From NCBI RefSeq assembly GCF_026914285.1, contig NZ_CP113864.1, positions 1,581,001-1,645,000 of the forward strand: a stretch of DNA of 64,000 bases. Direction: 5' to 3'. The translations under genes were made by a program, and so were the position numbers. A model generated the notes under the pieces. It searched no databases and was not told where the DNA came from. It worked only from the letters and a program-made list of their open reading frames with translations. The DNA comes from Caldicellulosiruptor naganoensis. Its GTDB lineage: Bacteria > Bacillota > Thermoanaerobacteria > Caldicellulosiruptorales > Caldicellulosiruptoraceae. This document shows positions 12,810 through 20,864 of this stretch, piece after piece. Numbering within the stretch: the first letter of the stretch is position 1; every line of letters begins with the position of its first letter.

Positions 12810-13227
12810 TTTAATCCCTCCCTTTTCAATAATTTTAATTACTAAAAGGACATAATTATTTTTCCCTATTTATCTTGCACTATACCTTTTTATTCTACCT
12901 TCTGGAAAACCGCAAACGACATGGAGTTTAGACTTTATACCCTGACTTGTTTTACTTTGACCTTCCTTGATTTTCATTATAAATATCTGCGAATTTTTGT
13001 CAAATTAATATTAACCTGATTTTTTGTAATTTTTGACCGTTATCAATTATTTAAAAAGATTTTTAAGCGTAATTTTAATTATAGCTTTAATTTTCTTCAA
13101 AATTCTTATACATGTATATTTGTCTCAATATTACCATTTATTTTTTTATAAATTTCTGTTGACAAAATAATGAAAGTGGGTATAATAAATAAGTGATAGG
13201 GGTATATGGTATATGGGGGGTTGAAAA
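12810..13227. other. Divergent intergenic region between the glycosyltransferase and the repressor-thioredoxin operon
   Basis: This 418-base AT-rich gap holds the start signals of both flanking operons. The plus-strand promoter at 13159-13186 is clear. On the minus strand TATAGT near 12880 is a possible -10 box, but I find no good -35. No ORF or stable hairpin was seen in the middle part. Confidence 0.6.
13159..13186 (+). promoter_or_regulatory. Promoter and possible operator of the csoR-like/trx operon
   Basis: TTGACA (13159-13164) and TATAAT (13181-13186) are separated by 16 bp. Just downstream (13199-13220) is a G-rich direct repeat, GGGGTATATGGTATATGGGG, which overlaps the ribosome site. 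Its GGGGTAT elements resemble half-sites of CsoR-family operators, so autoregulation is likely but inferred. Confidence 0.8.
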
Positions 13228-13497
13228 ATGGATGAGCTCTATAAAGAAAAAGAAAATCTGCTTTTGAGGCTTCGCAAAATTGAAGGACAAATAAAGGGTA
13301 TTCAGAAGATGATTGAAAATGACAAGTCGTGTAATGAGGTTTTAACTCAAATAGCAGCTGTCAAGGCTGCGCTCAACAAGGTAGGTGCAATTATTCTTGA
13401 AAAGTATTCAAAGTCATGTATTGCTGAGTACAAAAACACCGAAAATGAAAAAAGCATTGATGAGCTGATAGAAACCTTACTAAGGTTTATCAAATAA
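13228..13497 (+). CDS. CsoR-family repressor, CstR-like (persulfide or redox type)
   Basis: The 89-residue all-helical protein fits the DUF156 family of metal- or sulfur-sensing repressors (LRLRKIEGQIKGIQKMIENDKSC...IAAVKAALNKVG). Cys35 and Cys64 match the two conserved cysteines. The position of the copper-binding histidine of CsoR (four residues before the second Cys) is Tyr60 here. Loss of that His with retention of both Cys is the pattern of CstR-type persulfide sensors. The next gene is a thioredoxin rather than a copper pump, which fits a redox or sulfur signal. A GGGGGG ribosome site lies 7 bases before the ATG. Copper sensing is less likely. Confidence 0.85.
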   Translation: MDELYKEKENLLLRLRKIEGQIKGIQKMIENDKSCNEVLTQIAAVKAALNKVGAIILEKYSKSCIAEYKNTENEKSIDELIETLLRFIK

Positions 13498-13541
13498 ATA
13501 AAAATGGGTATATATAAAAATTGAAAGGAGCTGTGATAAAG

Positions 13542-13868
13542 ATGGCAAACAACATTGTAACTTTAACAAGCGAAAATTTTGAAAGGGAAGTTTTGCAATC
13601 TGACATCCCTGTTGTTGTTGATTTTTGGGCTGCATGGTGTGGTCCATGCAGAATGGTTGCGCCTGTAATTGAAGAGCTTGCCCAAGAGTATGCTGGCAGA
13701 GTCAAGTTCGCAAAATTAAATGTTGATGACTATGGCGATATCGCATACACATTTAGAATTATGAGCATACCAACTATCATGCTTTTTAAAAATGGTCAAG
13801 TTGTTGACAAGATAATCGGTGCAAGACCAAAGAGTGATTTCGTAAACTTTATAAACAGAAACTTATAA
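13542..13868 (+). CDS. trxA: Thioredoxin
   Basis: The 108-residue protein has the full thioredoxin fold, with the active site WCGPC at residues 32-36 ([14 protein letters not shown]), the cis-proline in MSIPTIMLF, and a C-terminal helix. An upstream TTG at 13521 is in frame, but it lies inside the AAGGAG ribosome site, so the ATG at 13542 is the start. It is co-transcribed with the CsoR/CstR-like gene 44 bases upstream, and a strong hairpin follows. It reduces protein disulfides and persulfides in the cytoplasm; no thioredoxin reductase is present in the window. Confidence 0.95.
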   Translation: MANNIVTLTSENFEREVLQSDIPVVVDFWAAWCGPCRMVAPVIEELAQEYAGRVKFAKLNVDDYGDIAYTFRIMSIPTIMLFKNGQVVDKIIGARPKSDFVNFINRNL

Positions 13869-13877
13869 AAGCACCAA

Positions 13878-13913
13878 CAAAATGGCAGCACTGGTTAAAG
13901 TGCTGCCATTTTG
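13878..13913. terminator. Bidirectional terminator between trx and the SIMPL gene
   Basis: A perfect 14-bp stem (CAAAATGGCAGCAC with its complement) and an 8-nt loop are followed by a T-rich run on the plus strand. The convergent gene ends at 13933, so it can serve both. Confidence 0.9.
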
Positions 13914-13932
13914 TTTTTGTTTTGAAAAAATT

Positions 13933-14676
13933 TTAATAAGTAAGTGTAACCTCCGCTTTTATCTCAATTGTCCCACCCTGAATCTGAGAAGATGATGCTG
14001 AAAGTGCCATCTCTTGAGTCTTGTATACAATTGGTGGTGTGTTTATATAGGTATTTTCGTTCACAATTCTTGGCTTTCCTAAGCTAATCCCAAGCCCTTT
14101 TGCCAGAACATTTGCCTTTTCTTTTGCATTTTCAAGTGCTTTTGCAAGGGCCTGATTATAATATGCTCCTACGTTTGAAATGTCAAATCGCAGATCAGAA
14201 AAAGTATTTGCGCCGTTTTTAAATGCACTGTCAACAACTTTCCCTACCTGGGATATATTTCTCACTGTGACTGTCAGATCTGTTGATGCATAAAAACCAA
14301 TTATCTTTGAGGCGTTGTCGTCCTTGTTATATGAGTATTTTGGGTAAACGCTAATTTTAAGTGTTTTAATATCTTTTGAATCAATTCCAAGTTTTTTAAT
14401 TGCATCTATTATTTTGTTTATCTTTGAAGATGTTTTAGAATAAGCAGCATCTGCACTAACATCTTCACTCAAAACGCCAAACGTCACAACTGCAATGTCT
14501 GGCTCTGCCAAAACTGAAGCTACTCCTTTAACATTTATCTCTGTCTTATTTATCTCTGTCTTTGGCTGAGATGCTGAAGCTGACGAGGCTTCTGCTCTCC
14601 ATAGAGAAAATATAAAAACGCTTACAAACAACAGCACAATTACCATTAAGATTGCTTTTAATTTTTTTGTTTTCAC
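13933..14676 (-). CDS. SIMPL-domain (DUF541) secreted protein
   Basis: The 247-residue protein starts with a short basic stretch and a hydrophobic segment (AILMVIVLLFVSVFIFSLW), a signal peptide or N-terminal anchor. After it comes the SIMPL domain: EINVKGVASVLAEPDIAVVTFGV at the start, KTLKISVYPKYSY in the middle and ALENAKEKANVLAKGLGI near the end. The family is related to the periplasmic BP26/YggE proteins linked to oxidative stress, but its biochemical role is unknown. It is a single gene, convergent with trx and sharing its terminator. Confidence 0.85.
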   Translation of the reverse strand: MKTKKLKAILMVIVLLFVSVFIFSLWRAEASSASASQPKTEINKTEINVKGVASVLAEPDIAVVTFGVLSEDVSADAAYSKTSSKINKIIDAIKKLGIDSKDIKTLKISVYPKYSYNKDDNASKIIGFYASTDLTVTVRNISQVGKVVDSAFKNGANTFSDLRFDISNVGAYYNQALAKALENAKEKANVLAKGLGISLGKPRIVNENTYINTPPIVYKTQEMALSASSSQIQGGTIEIKAEVTLTY

Positions 14677-14777
14677 AAAAAATCCCTCCTAAAAAATAAT
14701 TAAAATTCTTTTGCACGTTCTTTTCTAAACATTATAACGCCTCCACTTTGGTAAATGTTGCGTTTACTTTTTAAAAT

Positions 14778-15599
14778 CTATCCAAAAAGCCTTTTAAACT
14801 GCAAAGGGGTAATGCCCTCTAATTTTTTGAACATGTAGCAAAAATAGCTTGGATTTTTAAAACCAACTTCATAGCAAACCTCTTTTATTTGAATTGAGCT
14901 TTGCTTCATCAAAAGTTCTTTTGCCTTTTGAATCCTAACTCTTATCAGGTACTCATAAGGAGTTGTTTGAAATGTTTTTTTAAATACTGTGCACAGATGT
15001 TGTGGCGAAAGATTTACTATGCTTGATATCTCATCAAGTGAAATAGCTTTTTTATAGTTTTCTTCGATGTACTGAAGTACAGGTAAAAGCTTTAAATAGT
15101 TACTTTCAAAGTTTTTTTCAATCTTATTTTGAAGGTTTAAAAACATATGAAGAATAAAGCTGTAGATAAGCTGAGAGCATTCAATCGACACAATGTAATT
15201 ATATACACTTGCTTTGTTCGATATTGCTTCCAATATTCCTTCCAAGTACTTTTTGTTTGCAAGCTTGAATATCTCAAAAGGTCTTATTCCCATTGTCTTG
15301 AGGATTGTCTCTGATGCTGGTCCATTGAAAGTAAGCCAGATGGTGGACCATTTAGACGTTGCTGCAAAATATTCATGCGCAATGCCTGGATACATGAAAA
15401 AGGCTGTATTCTCATCAACTAAGTACTTTTGCCCATCAACAATCAAATATCCATTTCCTTCTAATGTATGCAAATAATGATAATCAGGATGCCCATTTTT
15501 TCTTATAACATGTTCTTGGTATTCATTAGAACCAACGCTTTTGAGATAGATTGGAAGCCCTTTTTCAAGTGATGTATTGACAATAAAACAGGTTTTCAT
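14778..15599 (-). CDS. AraC-family transcriptional regulator
   Basis: The 273-residue protein has an N-terminal cupin-like effector domain (YHYLHTLEGNGYLIVDGQKYLVDENTAFFMYPGIAHEY) and a C-terminal double helix-turn-helix (LDEISSIVNLSPQHLCTVFKKTF and IKEVCYEVGFKNPSYFCYMFKKLEGITP), which is the classic AraC/XylS layout for sugar-responsive regulators. It stands alone, so its target is not evident. No sugar transporter or glycoside hydrolase lies next to it. Confidence 0.9.
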   Translation of the reverse strand: MKTCFIVNTSLEKGLPIYLKSVGSNEYQEHVIRKNGHPDYHYLHTLEGNGYLIVDGQKYLVDENTAFFMYPGIAHEYFAATSKWSTIWLTFNGPASETILKTMGIRPFEIFKLANKKYLEGILEAISNKASVYNYIVSIECSQLIYSFILHMFLNLQNKIEKNFESNYLKLLPVLQYIEENYKKAISLDEISSIVNLSPQHLCTVFKKTFQTTPYEYLIRVRIQKAKELLMKQSSIQIKEVCYEVGFKNPSYFCYMFKKLEGITPLQFKRLFG

Positions 15600-15663
15600 A
15601 GCAAAAGTCTATCACCTTTCTTGTCAAATAAAATCTTTATAAAATCTCCATAAAATAATTATA

Positions 15664-16095
15664 TCAGCCAAGTGCAACAAAAATAGACCCAATAGCAATG
15701 AGTAAAACTCCCAAGCCTGTATAAAATGAAATCTTCTCACCAAGGAATATTGCAGCAAGCACTATCGCAAATACAACAGAAAGCCTGTCAATTGGCGCAA
15801 CCTGCTGAACCTTTCCATTCTTGAGAGCCAAAAAATAAAATAGCCATGACAGTGCTCCCGCAACACCACTTAGCACAATAAACAAAATGGCCTTTTTATT
15901 CGCCAATATCTCTCCTACTTTGCTCAGCCTACCCTGAAATATGATTACTAAAACTAAAAATAAAGCCATAATGACTGCTCTTATTGCTGTCGCCACATTT
16001 GTGTCAAGATTCTTAAGGCCGATCTTGCCAAAGATTGCAACAAGAGAGGCAAACAGAGCTGATAAAAGTCCAAATATCAGCCATAAATAGTTCAT
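15664..16095 (-). CDS. EamA-domain (DMT superfamily) small membrane protein
   Basis: The protein has 143 residues and about five hydrophobic segments, corresponding to one EamA repeat (half a normal 10-TM drug/metabolite transporter). The signature LSWLFYFLALKNGKVQQVAPIDRLSVVFAIVLAAIFLGEK is clear. Single-repeat members, like the SMR proteins, probably act as dimers. GGAGG lies upstream of the ATG. The substrate is unknown. Confidence 0.85.
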   Translation of the reverse strand: MNYLWLIFGLLSALFASLVAIFGKIGLKNLDTNVATAIRAVIMALFLVLVIIFQGRLSKVGEILANKKAILFIVLSGVAGALSWLFYFLALKNGKVQQVAPIDRLSVVFAIVLAAIFLGEKISFYTGLGVLLIAIGSIFVALG

Positions 16096-16193
16096 ATCTT
16101 TTTACCTCCATATCCAAAGATGTATAACTAATTATATTTTAGACAATAATCAAAATGATATCAATTACAACTTAAAGAAAGGAATGATAAAAA

Positions 16194-16396
16194 TTGAAAC
16201 AGACAGTTGATGTTTTATCCCAAATAGCCCAACTAAAAGAGGTTGATTACAAAAAAATACTCTGATGATAACATCATTAATAGAAGTGCTTGTCGACAAG
16301 GGTATTATCGCCAGGAAAGAGGTGTTTGAAAAGTCAATATTTTTAGACAGGCTTGTTGAAAGTGAAGCTAAGAGAAAAAATGAAAAGGGCACTTAA
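16194..16396 (+). pseudogene. Small helical gene split by a frameshift at an A7 tract
   Basis: A TTG start at 16194 with AAAGGA upstream opens a frame (MKQTVDVLSQIAQLKEVDYKKIL) that stops at TGA 16263-16265. The next frame begins with the ATG overlapping that stop (16265-16267) and reads MITSLIEVLVDKGIIARKEVFEKSIFLDRL to TAA at 16394-16396. Moving frame inside the A7 tract at 16251-16257 gives one continuous protein with DYK(N)TLMITSLIEVLVDKGII, which looks like a natural small helical protein of about 65-70 residues. It could be an indel, an assembly error, or two coupled peptides. A terminator follows. Confidence 0.5.
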
Positions 16397-16415
16397 AAAC
16401 GTGCTCTTTTTTTAT
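16384..16415 (+). terminator. Terminator after the frameshifted small gene
   Basis: A stem of AAAGGGCAC with GTGCTCTTT (one G-T pair) and an 8-nt loop is followed by a T run. It overlaps the last codons of the small gene. Confidence 0.7.
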
Positions 16416-16513
16416 TTAAAGCTCAATTTTTTTATTATTTTTTATGACAAAACACAATATTTTTGTGGTATTATTAAAATATATCGCACACTTTAGAAAG
16501 GGGAAATGGAGCA

Positions 16514-18331
16514 TTGAAAGGCACAGTAGTTCTAACATGGCTTGAAACAATTGGAAATATATGGGGAGACGATGTAAAAAGATATGCTGAGAAGGGAATA
16601 GGTTTAGATGAGTCAACCATAATTTCTCCGACAGATGACATTGATGATAGTTGAGTTCAGAAGATGATTGAAAAGGCATGTGAAAAGGCAAACATTTTGC
16701 CTCAGCAGATGTGGAGAGAGATTGGAAAAAACAATATAAAAACGTTTAGCAAATGGTTCCCCTCATATTTCCAAAGGCTCTCTTTAAAAGGCTTTTTAGA
16801 GTATATGGACGATGTACACTCTCAGCTCACTCGCATGATAAAAGGAGCAAATCCCCCACGCATTTTGTTTGAAGAAATCTCACCAAATGAAGCATACATA
16901 ACATATGTCTCAAAGCGTGGTTTTTATGACTACTTTTTGGGGCTTTTAGAAGGAAGTGCTGAGTTTTTTAATGAAAAATTGGATTTTGAAGAAATTGAGC
17001 GTTTTAAGGACGAAGAAGGTTTTTATCATTTAAAAATAAGAATCAGATTTGAAAAGACAAACCGAAAGGTTAAAAAAGCACTATTTAATATAATTGCAGG
17101 GTTAGGATTTATAAGGTCATTAGAGTTTAAGATTTCCATCTTTTCTACAATAGCTGTAATTATCTTAAGTTTTCTCCTTGAACCCAACAAAGAAGAATAC
17201 GCAAATCATCTTCTTATGGCTGGACTTACCTTCCTCGCAACTTTTATTGCTGCGTTTTTCATTTTGCGACCTTTAAAGCCTATAAAAGATGAACTCAACT
17301 CTCTTAAAAACCTTGATTTTAGTAGTTCACTCTTCATAAAAACAAACGACAAGCTTGAAGATTTTGCAAAGATTGTTGCAACAACAAAATCTTCAATCAA
17401 AAAAGATTTACTTCTTCTAAAAGGTGGAAGTGACGAGATATACAACTTCTCTAAAAACATAAGAGAAATTGCTGATAAGATGAAAAGTCTCTCTGATTAT
17501 GTTACTGGAATTGTAAACGACGTTGCACAAGGTGCTGTTCATCAGGCAGAAGAGATTGAAAAAGCTGTAACAACACTCAATGAAAATATTGAAAATCTAA
17601 AATCAATTGTGTCGCAGCAAACCCAGACAAAAGATATTTTGACAGAGGTAAATCAAACACTTAACAATTCCGGAAAAGACATAAGTGAAGCTGCAAAAGA
17701 TATAAACATAATTAGCACAGAGTTTTCTGACATAGTTCAAAAAGGCAGTAAACTTTCTGAAGAGGCAAATGAAGTCATGAAGATAACATCAACAGTTGCA
17801 GAGATTTCAAACCAGATTAACATGCTTGCACTCAACGCTTCAATCGAAGCTGCAAGGGCTGGAAATGTCGGTGTTGGATTTGCAGTTGTCGCAGATGAGA
17901 TAAGAAAACTTGCAGACAGTACAATGTCATTTGCAAAGACAATTAACAAAAATCTCAAAACATTTGTTGAGGAGATTGAAGCCCTTTCAACCACTTTAAC
18001 TCAGCAGTTTGAAAAACTTACAAAGAGCGAGTCTACTTTAAATGATGTTGTGAATAGGAATAACCAAAACATTGAAAGAATATCAAATGTAGTTGAAACT
18101 TTAATTTTGCAAATTGAATCTCTTTCGCAGGAAGCCGAAAGGATTTCGAGCGTATTTGAAACAATTACCTCACTTTCTGCAATCTCACAAGAAAACTCGG
18201 CATCAGCTCAGGAGATGGTAGCTTCAATCTCTATGTACGCAGAGAGCATCAAAGACCTTTTGACAAAAGTAGCCGACCTTGAGAATCTTTCAAATGTATT
18301 TAAAGAAGAGCTTTCAAAATACCGATTATAA
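16514..18331 (+). pseudogene. H-NOX heme sensor fused to a methyl-accepting chemotaxis protein, with in-frame TGA at codon 47
   Basis: From a TTG at 16514 the frame reads MKGTVVLTWLETIGNIWGDD...DIDDS, then TGA (16652-16654), then VQKMIEKAC and on to 18331 without another stop. The joined product is an H-NOX domain (about 1-190), two membrane helices and an MCP signalling domain ([32 protein letters not shown]). It parallels the H-NOX-MCP of Thermoanaerobacter (Tar4H): Trp9, Asn74, the heme-ligand His in [10 protein letters not shown], the YVSKR motif and the distal Tyr in FYDYF are all kept, which is the O2-binding type. If translation restarts at ATG 16664, the protein lacks the first 50 residues, including part of the heme pocket. 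Readthrough, recent decay or a sequence error are the options. Confidence 0.82.
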
Positions 18332-18354
18332 ATTTAAAGGGAGGGATTTTAAAA

Positions 18355-18612
18355 ATGTGCCAAACTTACATTGTCGCAATTTTGGTTGACAACAGGCTCC
18401 ATGATGCTCCAAAATTGCAAGAAATTTTGACAAAACATGGCTGCTTAATCAAAACACGACTTGGCATACATGAAGCTGGCAGCGACAGCTGTTCAAATCA
18501 AGGACTTATCATCCTTCACATGCAGGCAAAAGAAGAGGAGATAAAAGCTTTTGAAAATGACATCAAAACTTTGGAGCATGTAAAACTTCAGATGATGAAA
18601 TTAGAATGTTAA
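18355..18612 (+). CDS. TM1266-like ACT-fold protein (iron-only hydrogenase system regulator family)
   Basis: The 85-residue protein (MCQTYIVAILVDNRLHDAPKLQEILTKHGCLIKTRLGIHEAG...) matches the small ACT-like family known from Thermotoga TM1266 and annotated as an iron-only hydrogenase system regulator. The pattern is beta-alpha-beta-beta-alpha with a conserved TRLGIHEA loop. It follows the H-NOX receptor gene by 23 bases with a GGGAGGG ribosome site, so it may be co-transcribed. No hydrogenase maturation gene is nearby, so its role here is open. Confidence 0.65.
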   Translation: MCQTYIVAILVDNRLHDAPKLQEILTKHGCLIKTRLGIHEAGSDSCSNQGLIILHMQAKEEEIKAFENDIKTLEHVKLQMMKLEC

Positions 18613-18643
18613 AAGAAATTTTAGATATAGGTGAAAGAGAAAG

Positions 18644-19309
18644 ATGAATATTCCAAACGTAAATGAGATAATAACCCAAAAGTTTGAAGAGATTGCTGCG
18701 AGGATTGCAAACAAGCCAAATCTTCCACAAAGTTTTAAAACCATTTTTCAAAATAGTTTTGCACTTTCTATAAATAAGGATTTGGCAATTACTACTTACC
18801 AGCAACTATCAAACTCTGAAAGTGCAAAGACATTGGAAGATAAAAGCTTTGCAAATAAATTCTATGAACTTGAAAAGTCAAGCTATACACCTTATAATTT
18901 ATCTACAAATCTTAGCAAAAGTGAAATAATAAATATTGCAACAAAAAAGGCAAAAGAGTATGGACTTCCGCCAAGCTTAGTTTTGAGTGTAATTGAAGCA
19001 GAATCTGGTTTTAGACAAGATGTAATATCAAAAGCTGGGGCAATTGGACTTATGCAGCTCATGCCAGAAACTGCAAAAGCGCTCGGTGTCAACCCCTATG
19101 ACCCAATTGAAAATTTAGATGGTGGAATAAGATATCTAAAAGAAAAGCTTGAACAATTCGGAGGTAATATTGAACTTGCACTTGCAGCATATAATGCAGG
19201 ACCTGCAAATGTCATAAAGTATGGTGGTATCCCACCTTTTGATGAAACAGTAGAGTATGTTCAAAAAGTGCTTTTGCTATCCCAAAAATACAGAAGATTT
19301 GATGTATAA
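18644..19309 (+). CDS. Lytic transglycosylase (SLT domain)
   Basis: The 221-residue protein has a helical N-terminal half with no evident signal peptide and a C-terminal SLT (goose-lysozyme-like) domain. SVIEAESGFRQD contains the catalytic glutamate (Glu120), followed by GAIGLMQLMPETAKALGV and AALAYNAG-type motif LALAAYNAGPANV, all diagnostic. It cleaves peptidoglycan with 1,6-anhydro product formation. The absence of a clear signal sequence is typical of several such proteins near flagellar genes, which may leave by the flagellar export route, though this is inferred. It is 31 bases after the TM1266-like gene. Confidence 0.88.
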   Translation: MNIPNVNEIITQKFEEIAARIANKPNLPQSFKTIFQNSFALSINKDLAITTYQQLSNSESAKTLEDKSFANKFYELEKSSYTPYNLSTNLSKSEIINIATKKAKEYGLPPSLVLSVIEAESGFRQDVISKAGAIGLMQLMPETAKALGVNPYDPIENLDGGIRYLKEKLEQFGGNIELALAAYNAGPANVIKYGGIPPFDETVEYVQKVLLLSQKYRRFDV

Positions 19310-19310
19310 A

Positions 19311-19348
19311 ACCCCTCTTGTTTTGAGCATATTAATTGCAAGAGGGGT
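19311..19348 (+). promoter_or_regulatory. Hairpin sequestering the ribosome site of the next small gene
   Basis: ACCCCTCTTG (19311-19320) pairs perfectly with CAAGAGGGGT (19339-19348). The right arm contains the AGAGGGG ribosome site, which sits just before the ATG at 19352. No T run follows, so it is not a plus-strand terminator. Confidence 0.6.
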
Positions 19349-19351
19349 GTG

Positions 19352-19516
19352 ATGAGTAATATGAGAACAAGAAAGCTTTATAATAGGCATAAAGAGATGT
19401 ATAACATGCTAAAACGCAAGAAAAATATGCTAAAAATGCTTGGAATGTATCTAACTGGACTTTGTAAAGGTATGATGTTAGGAATACTCATTGGAAAGAA
19501 GTTAAAAAGGGACTGA
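19352..19516 (+). CDS. Small basic protein with one hydrophobic segment
   Basis: The 54-residue ORF (MSNMRTRKLYNRHKEMYNMLKRKK...) has an AGAGGGG ribosome site and is followed by a terminator. The first half is strongly basic with repeated Met-Leu; the second half (MLGMYLTGLCKGMMLGILIGKKL) is hydrophobic with small residues, suggesting membrane attachment. I do not recognise a family. Its ribosome site is buried in a 10-bp hairpin, so translation may be controlled. Confidence 0.5.
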   Translation: MSNMRTRKLYNRHKEMYNMLKRKKNMLKMLGMYLTGLCKGMMLGILIGKKLKRD

Positions 19517-19534
19517 AAAAAGTGGGAATTAGGT

Positions 19535-19578
19535 AGGCTGTTTTGCTTTGGTTATTTGAGCAAAGCAGCCTTTTTATT
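19535..19578 (+). terminator. Terminator after the small basic gene
   Basis: An imperfect hairpin pairs AGGCT and GCTTTG (19535-19550) with CAAAGC and AGCCT (19561-19571), with a bulge, and is followed by TTTTTATTTT. Confidence 0.7.
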
Positions 19579-19605
19579 TTAGCGAGAATTTATTTTTTAC
19601 ATAGA

Positions 19606-19634
19606 TTGATTTTCCTTTTGATTTGTTCTATACT
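19606..19634 (+). promoter_or_regulatory. Promoter of ychF
   Basis: TTGATT (19606-19611) and TATACT (19629-19634) are separated by 17 bp, followed by a leader of about 50 bases with AGGAGG at 19675-19680. Confidence 0.7.
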
Positions 19635-19692
19635 CTTTACTTGTAAATAAATTCTTTTACACAAAAGTTTTTATAGGAGGCAAAAAACTAAG

Positions 19693-20781
19693 ATGCGACT
19701 TGGAATCGTTGGACTTCCGAATGTGGGCAAAAGCACCCTTTTCAATGCAATTACAAAAGCTGGTGCAGAGGCAGCAAACTATCCATTCTGTACAATTGAG
19801 CCAAATGTTGGAGTTGTGGCTGTACCTGATGAGAGACTTGAAGTTTTGGCAAAGATATATAATCCCGAAAAGGTCACACCTGCATTTATTGAGTTTGTTG
19901 ACATTGCAGGGCTTGTAAAAGGCGCAAGCAAGGGCGAAGGTCTTGGCAACAAGTTTTTGTCTCATATAAGAGAGGTTGATGCAATAGTCCATGTGGTAAG
20001 ATGTTTTGATGACTCTGAGATAGTACATGTTGAAGGAAGTGTTGACCCAAAAAGGGATATTGAGACAATCAACTTAGAGCTCATATTTGCTGACATGGAG
20101 GTATTAGAAAGGCGTATTGAAAAAACCCGGAAGCTTGCAAGAAATAGTAAAGAGGCCGCTCATGAGCTTGAAATCTTAGAGAAGATATATTCTACTCTGG
20201 AAAGTGGCAAAATGGCACGTACTTTGAAGTTTGATGATGAGGAAGATTTGAAGTTTGTAAATTCTTTGAATCTTCTCACATTTAAACCAACAATATATGC
20301 AGCAAATATATCTGAAAAAGACATTGGAAAAGAAAATGAATATGTAAAAGTTGTAAAAGAAATTGCCTCACAAGAAGGATCAGAGGTAATTGTCATCTGT
20401 GCAAAGTTAGAAGAAGAGATTGCAGCTCTGCCAGATGAAGAAAAGAAGGAATTCTTAAAAGAGCTGGGAATTGAAAAATCAGGACTTGACAATTTAATCC
20501 AGGCAGGGTATAGACTTTTAGGGCTCATTTCTTTCCTAACAGCTGGTGAAAAAGAAGTAAGAGCTTGGACAATCAAAAAAGGTACAAAAGCACCACAGGC
20601 AGCAGGAAAGATTCATAGCGATTTTGAAAGAGGGTTTATCAGGGCTGAGGTTGTTCCGTTTGACGTATTAGTTGAATGCGGCGGATTTGCTCAGGCAAAG
20701 GAAAAGGGACTTGTACGCTCAGAGGGCAAGGATTATGTTATGCAGGACGGCGATGTTGTAATTTTCAGATTCAATGTGTAA
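19693..20781 (+). CDS. ychF: Redox-regulated ATPase YchF (OBG family)
   Basis: The 362-residue protein is the universal ATP-preferring Obg-like P-loop protein that binds ribosomes. The G1 motif is GLPNVGKS (7-14), the G3 motif is FVDIAGLVKGASKGEGLGN, and the usual NKxD is degenerate, as in YchF, where ATP is preferred. A coiled-coil insert (about 130-200) and a C-terminal TGS domain (AWTIKKGTKAPQAAGKIHSDFERGFIRAEV) complete it. It has its own promoter and a strong terminator, so it is monocistronic. Confidence 0.96.
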   Translation: MRLGIVGLPNVGKSTLFNAITKAGAEAANYPFCTIEPNVGVVAVPDERLEVLAKIYNPEKVTPAFIEFVDIAGLVKGASKGEGLGNKFLSHIREVDAIVHVVRCFDDSEIVHVEGSVDPKRDIETINLELIFADMEVLERRIEKTRKLARNSKEAAHELEILEKIYSTLESGKMARTLKFDDEEDLKFVNSLNLLTFKPTIYAANISEKDIGKENEYVKVVKEIASQEGSEVIVICAKLEEEIAALPDEEKKEFLKELGIEKSGLDNLIQAGYRLLGLISFLTAGEKEVRAWTIKKGTKAPQAAGKIHSDFERGFIRAEVVPFDVLVECGGFAQAKEKGLVRSEGKDYVMQDGDVVIFRFNV

Positions 20782-20799
20782 ATGAAAGAAAACATATTT

Positions 20800-20857
20800 A
20801 AAGGGGCTGGCGATTGCGATTATTTATCCAAGTTGTCGGCAATCGCCAGCCCTTTTT
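20800..20857. terminator. Terminator between ychF and larC (bidirectional)
   Basis: An approximately 17-bp GC-rich stem (AAAGGGGCTGGCGATTGC with its complement at 20839-20855) is followed by a T run. The convergent larC stops 8 bases later. Confidence 0.9.
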
Positions 20858-20864
20858 TGAAACT

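Noticed and set aside
13187-13227. Riboswitch before the csoR-like gene
   Set aside because: The leader is only about 40 bases and shows direct repeats, not a folded aptamer; an operator is more likely.
16652-16654. Selenocysteine at the in-frame TGA
   Set aside because: No hairpin of SECIS type was seen just after it, and the family has no cysteine at this site.
16664-18331. Intact chemoreceptor starting at ATG 16664
   Set aside because: The start lies in the middle of an H-NOX domain whose first 46 residues are encoded just upstream and are cut off only by a TGA, so it is a truncated reading of a larger gene.
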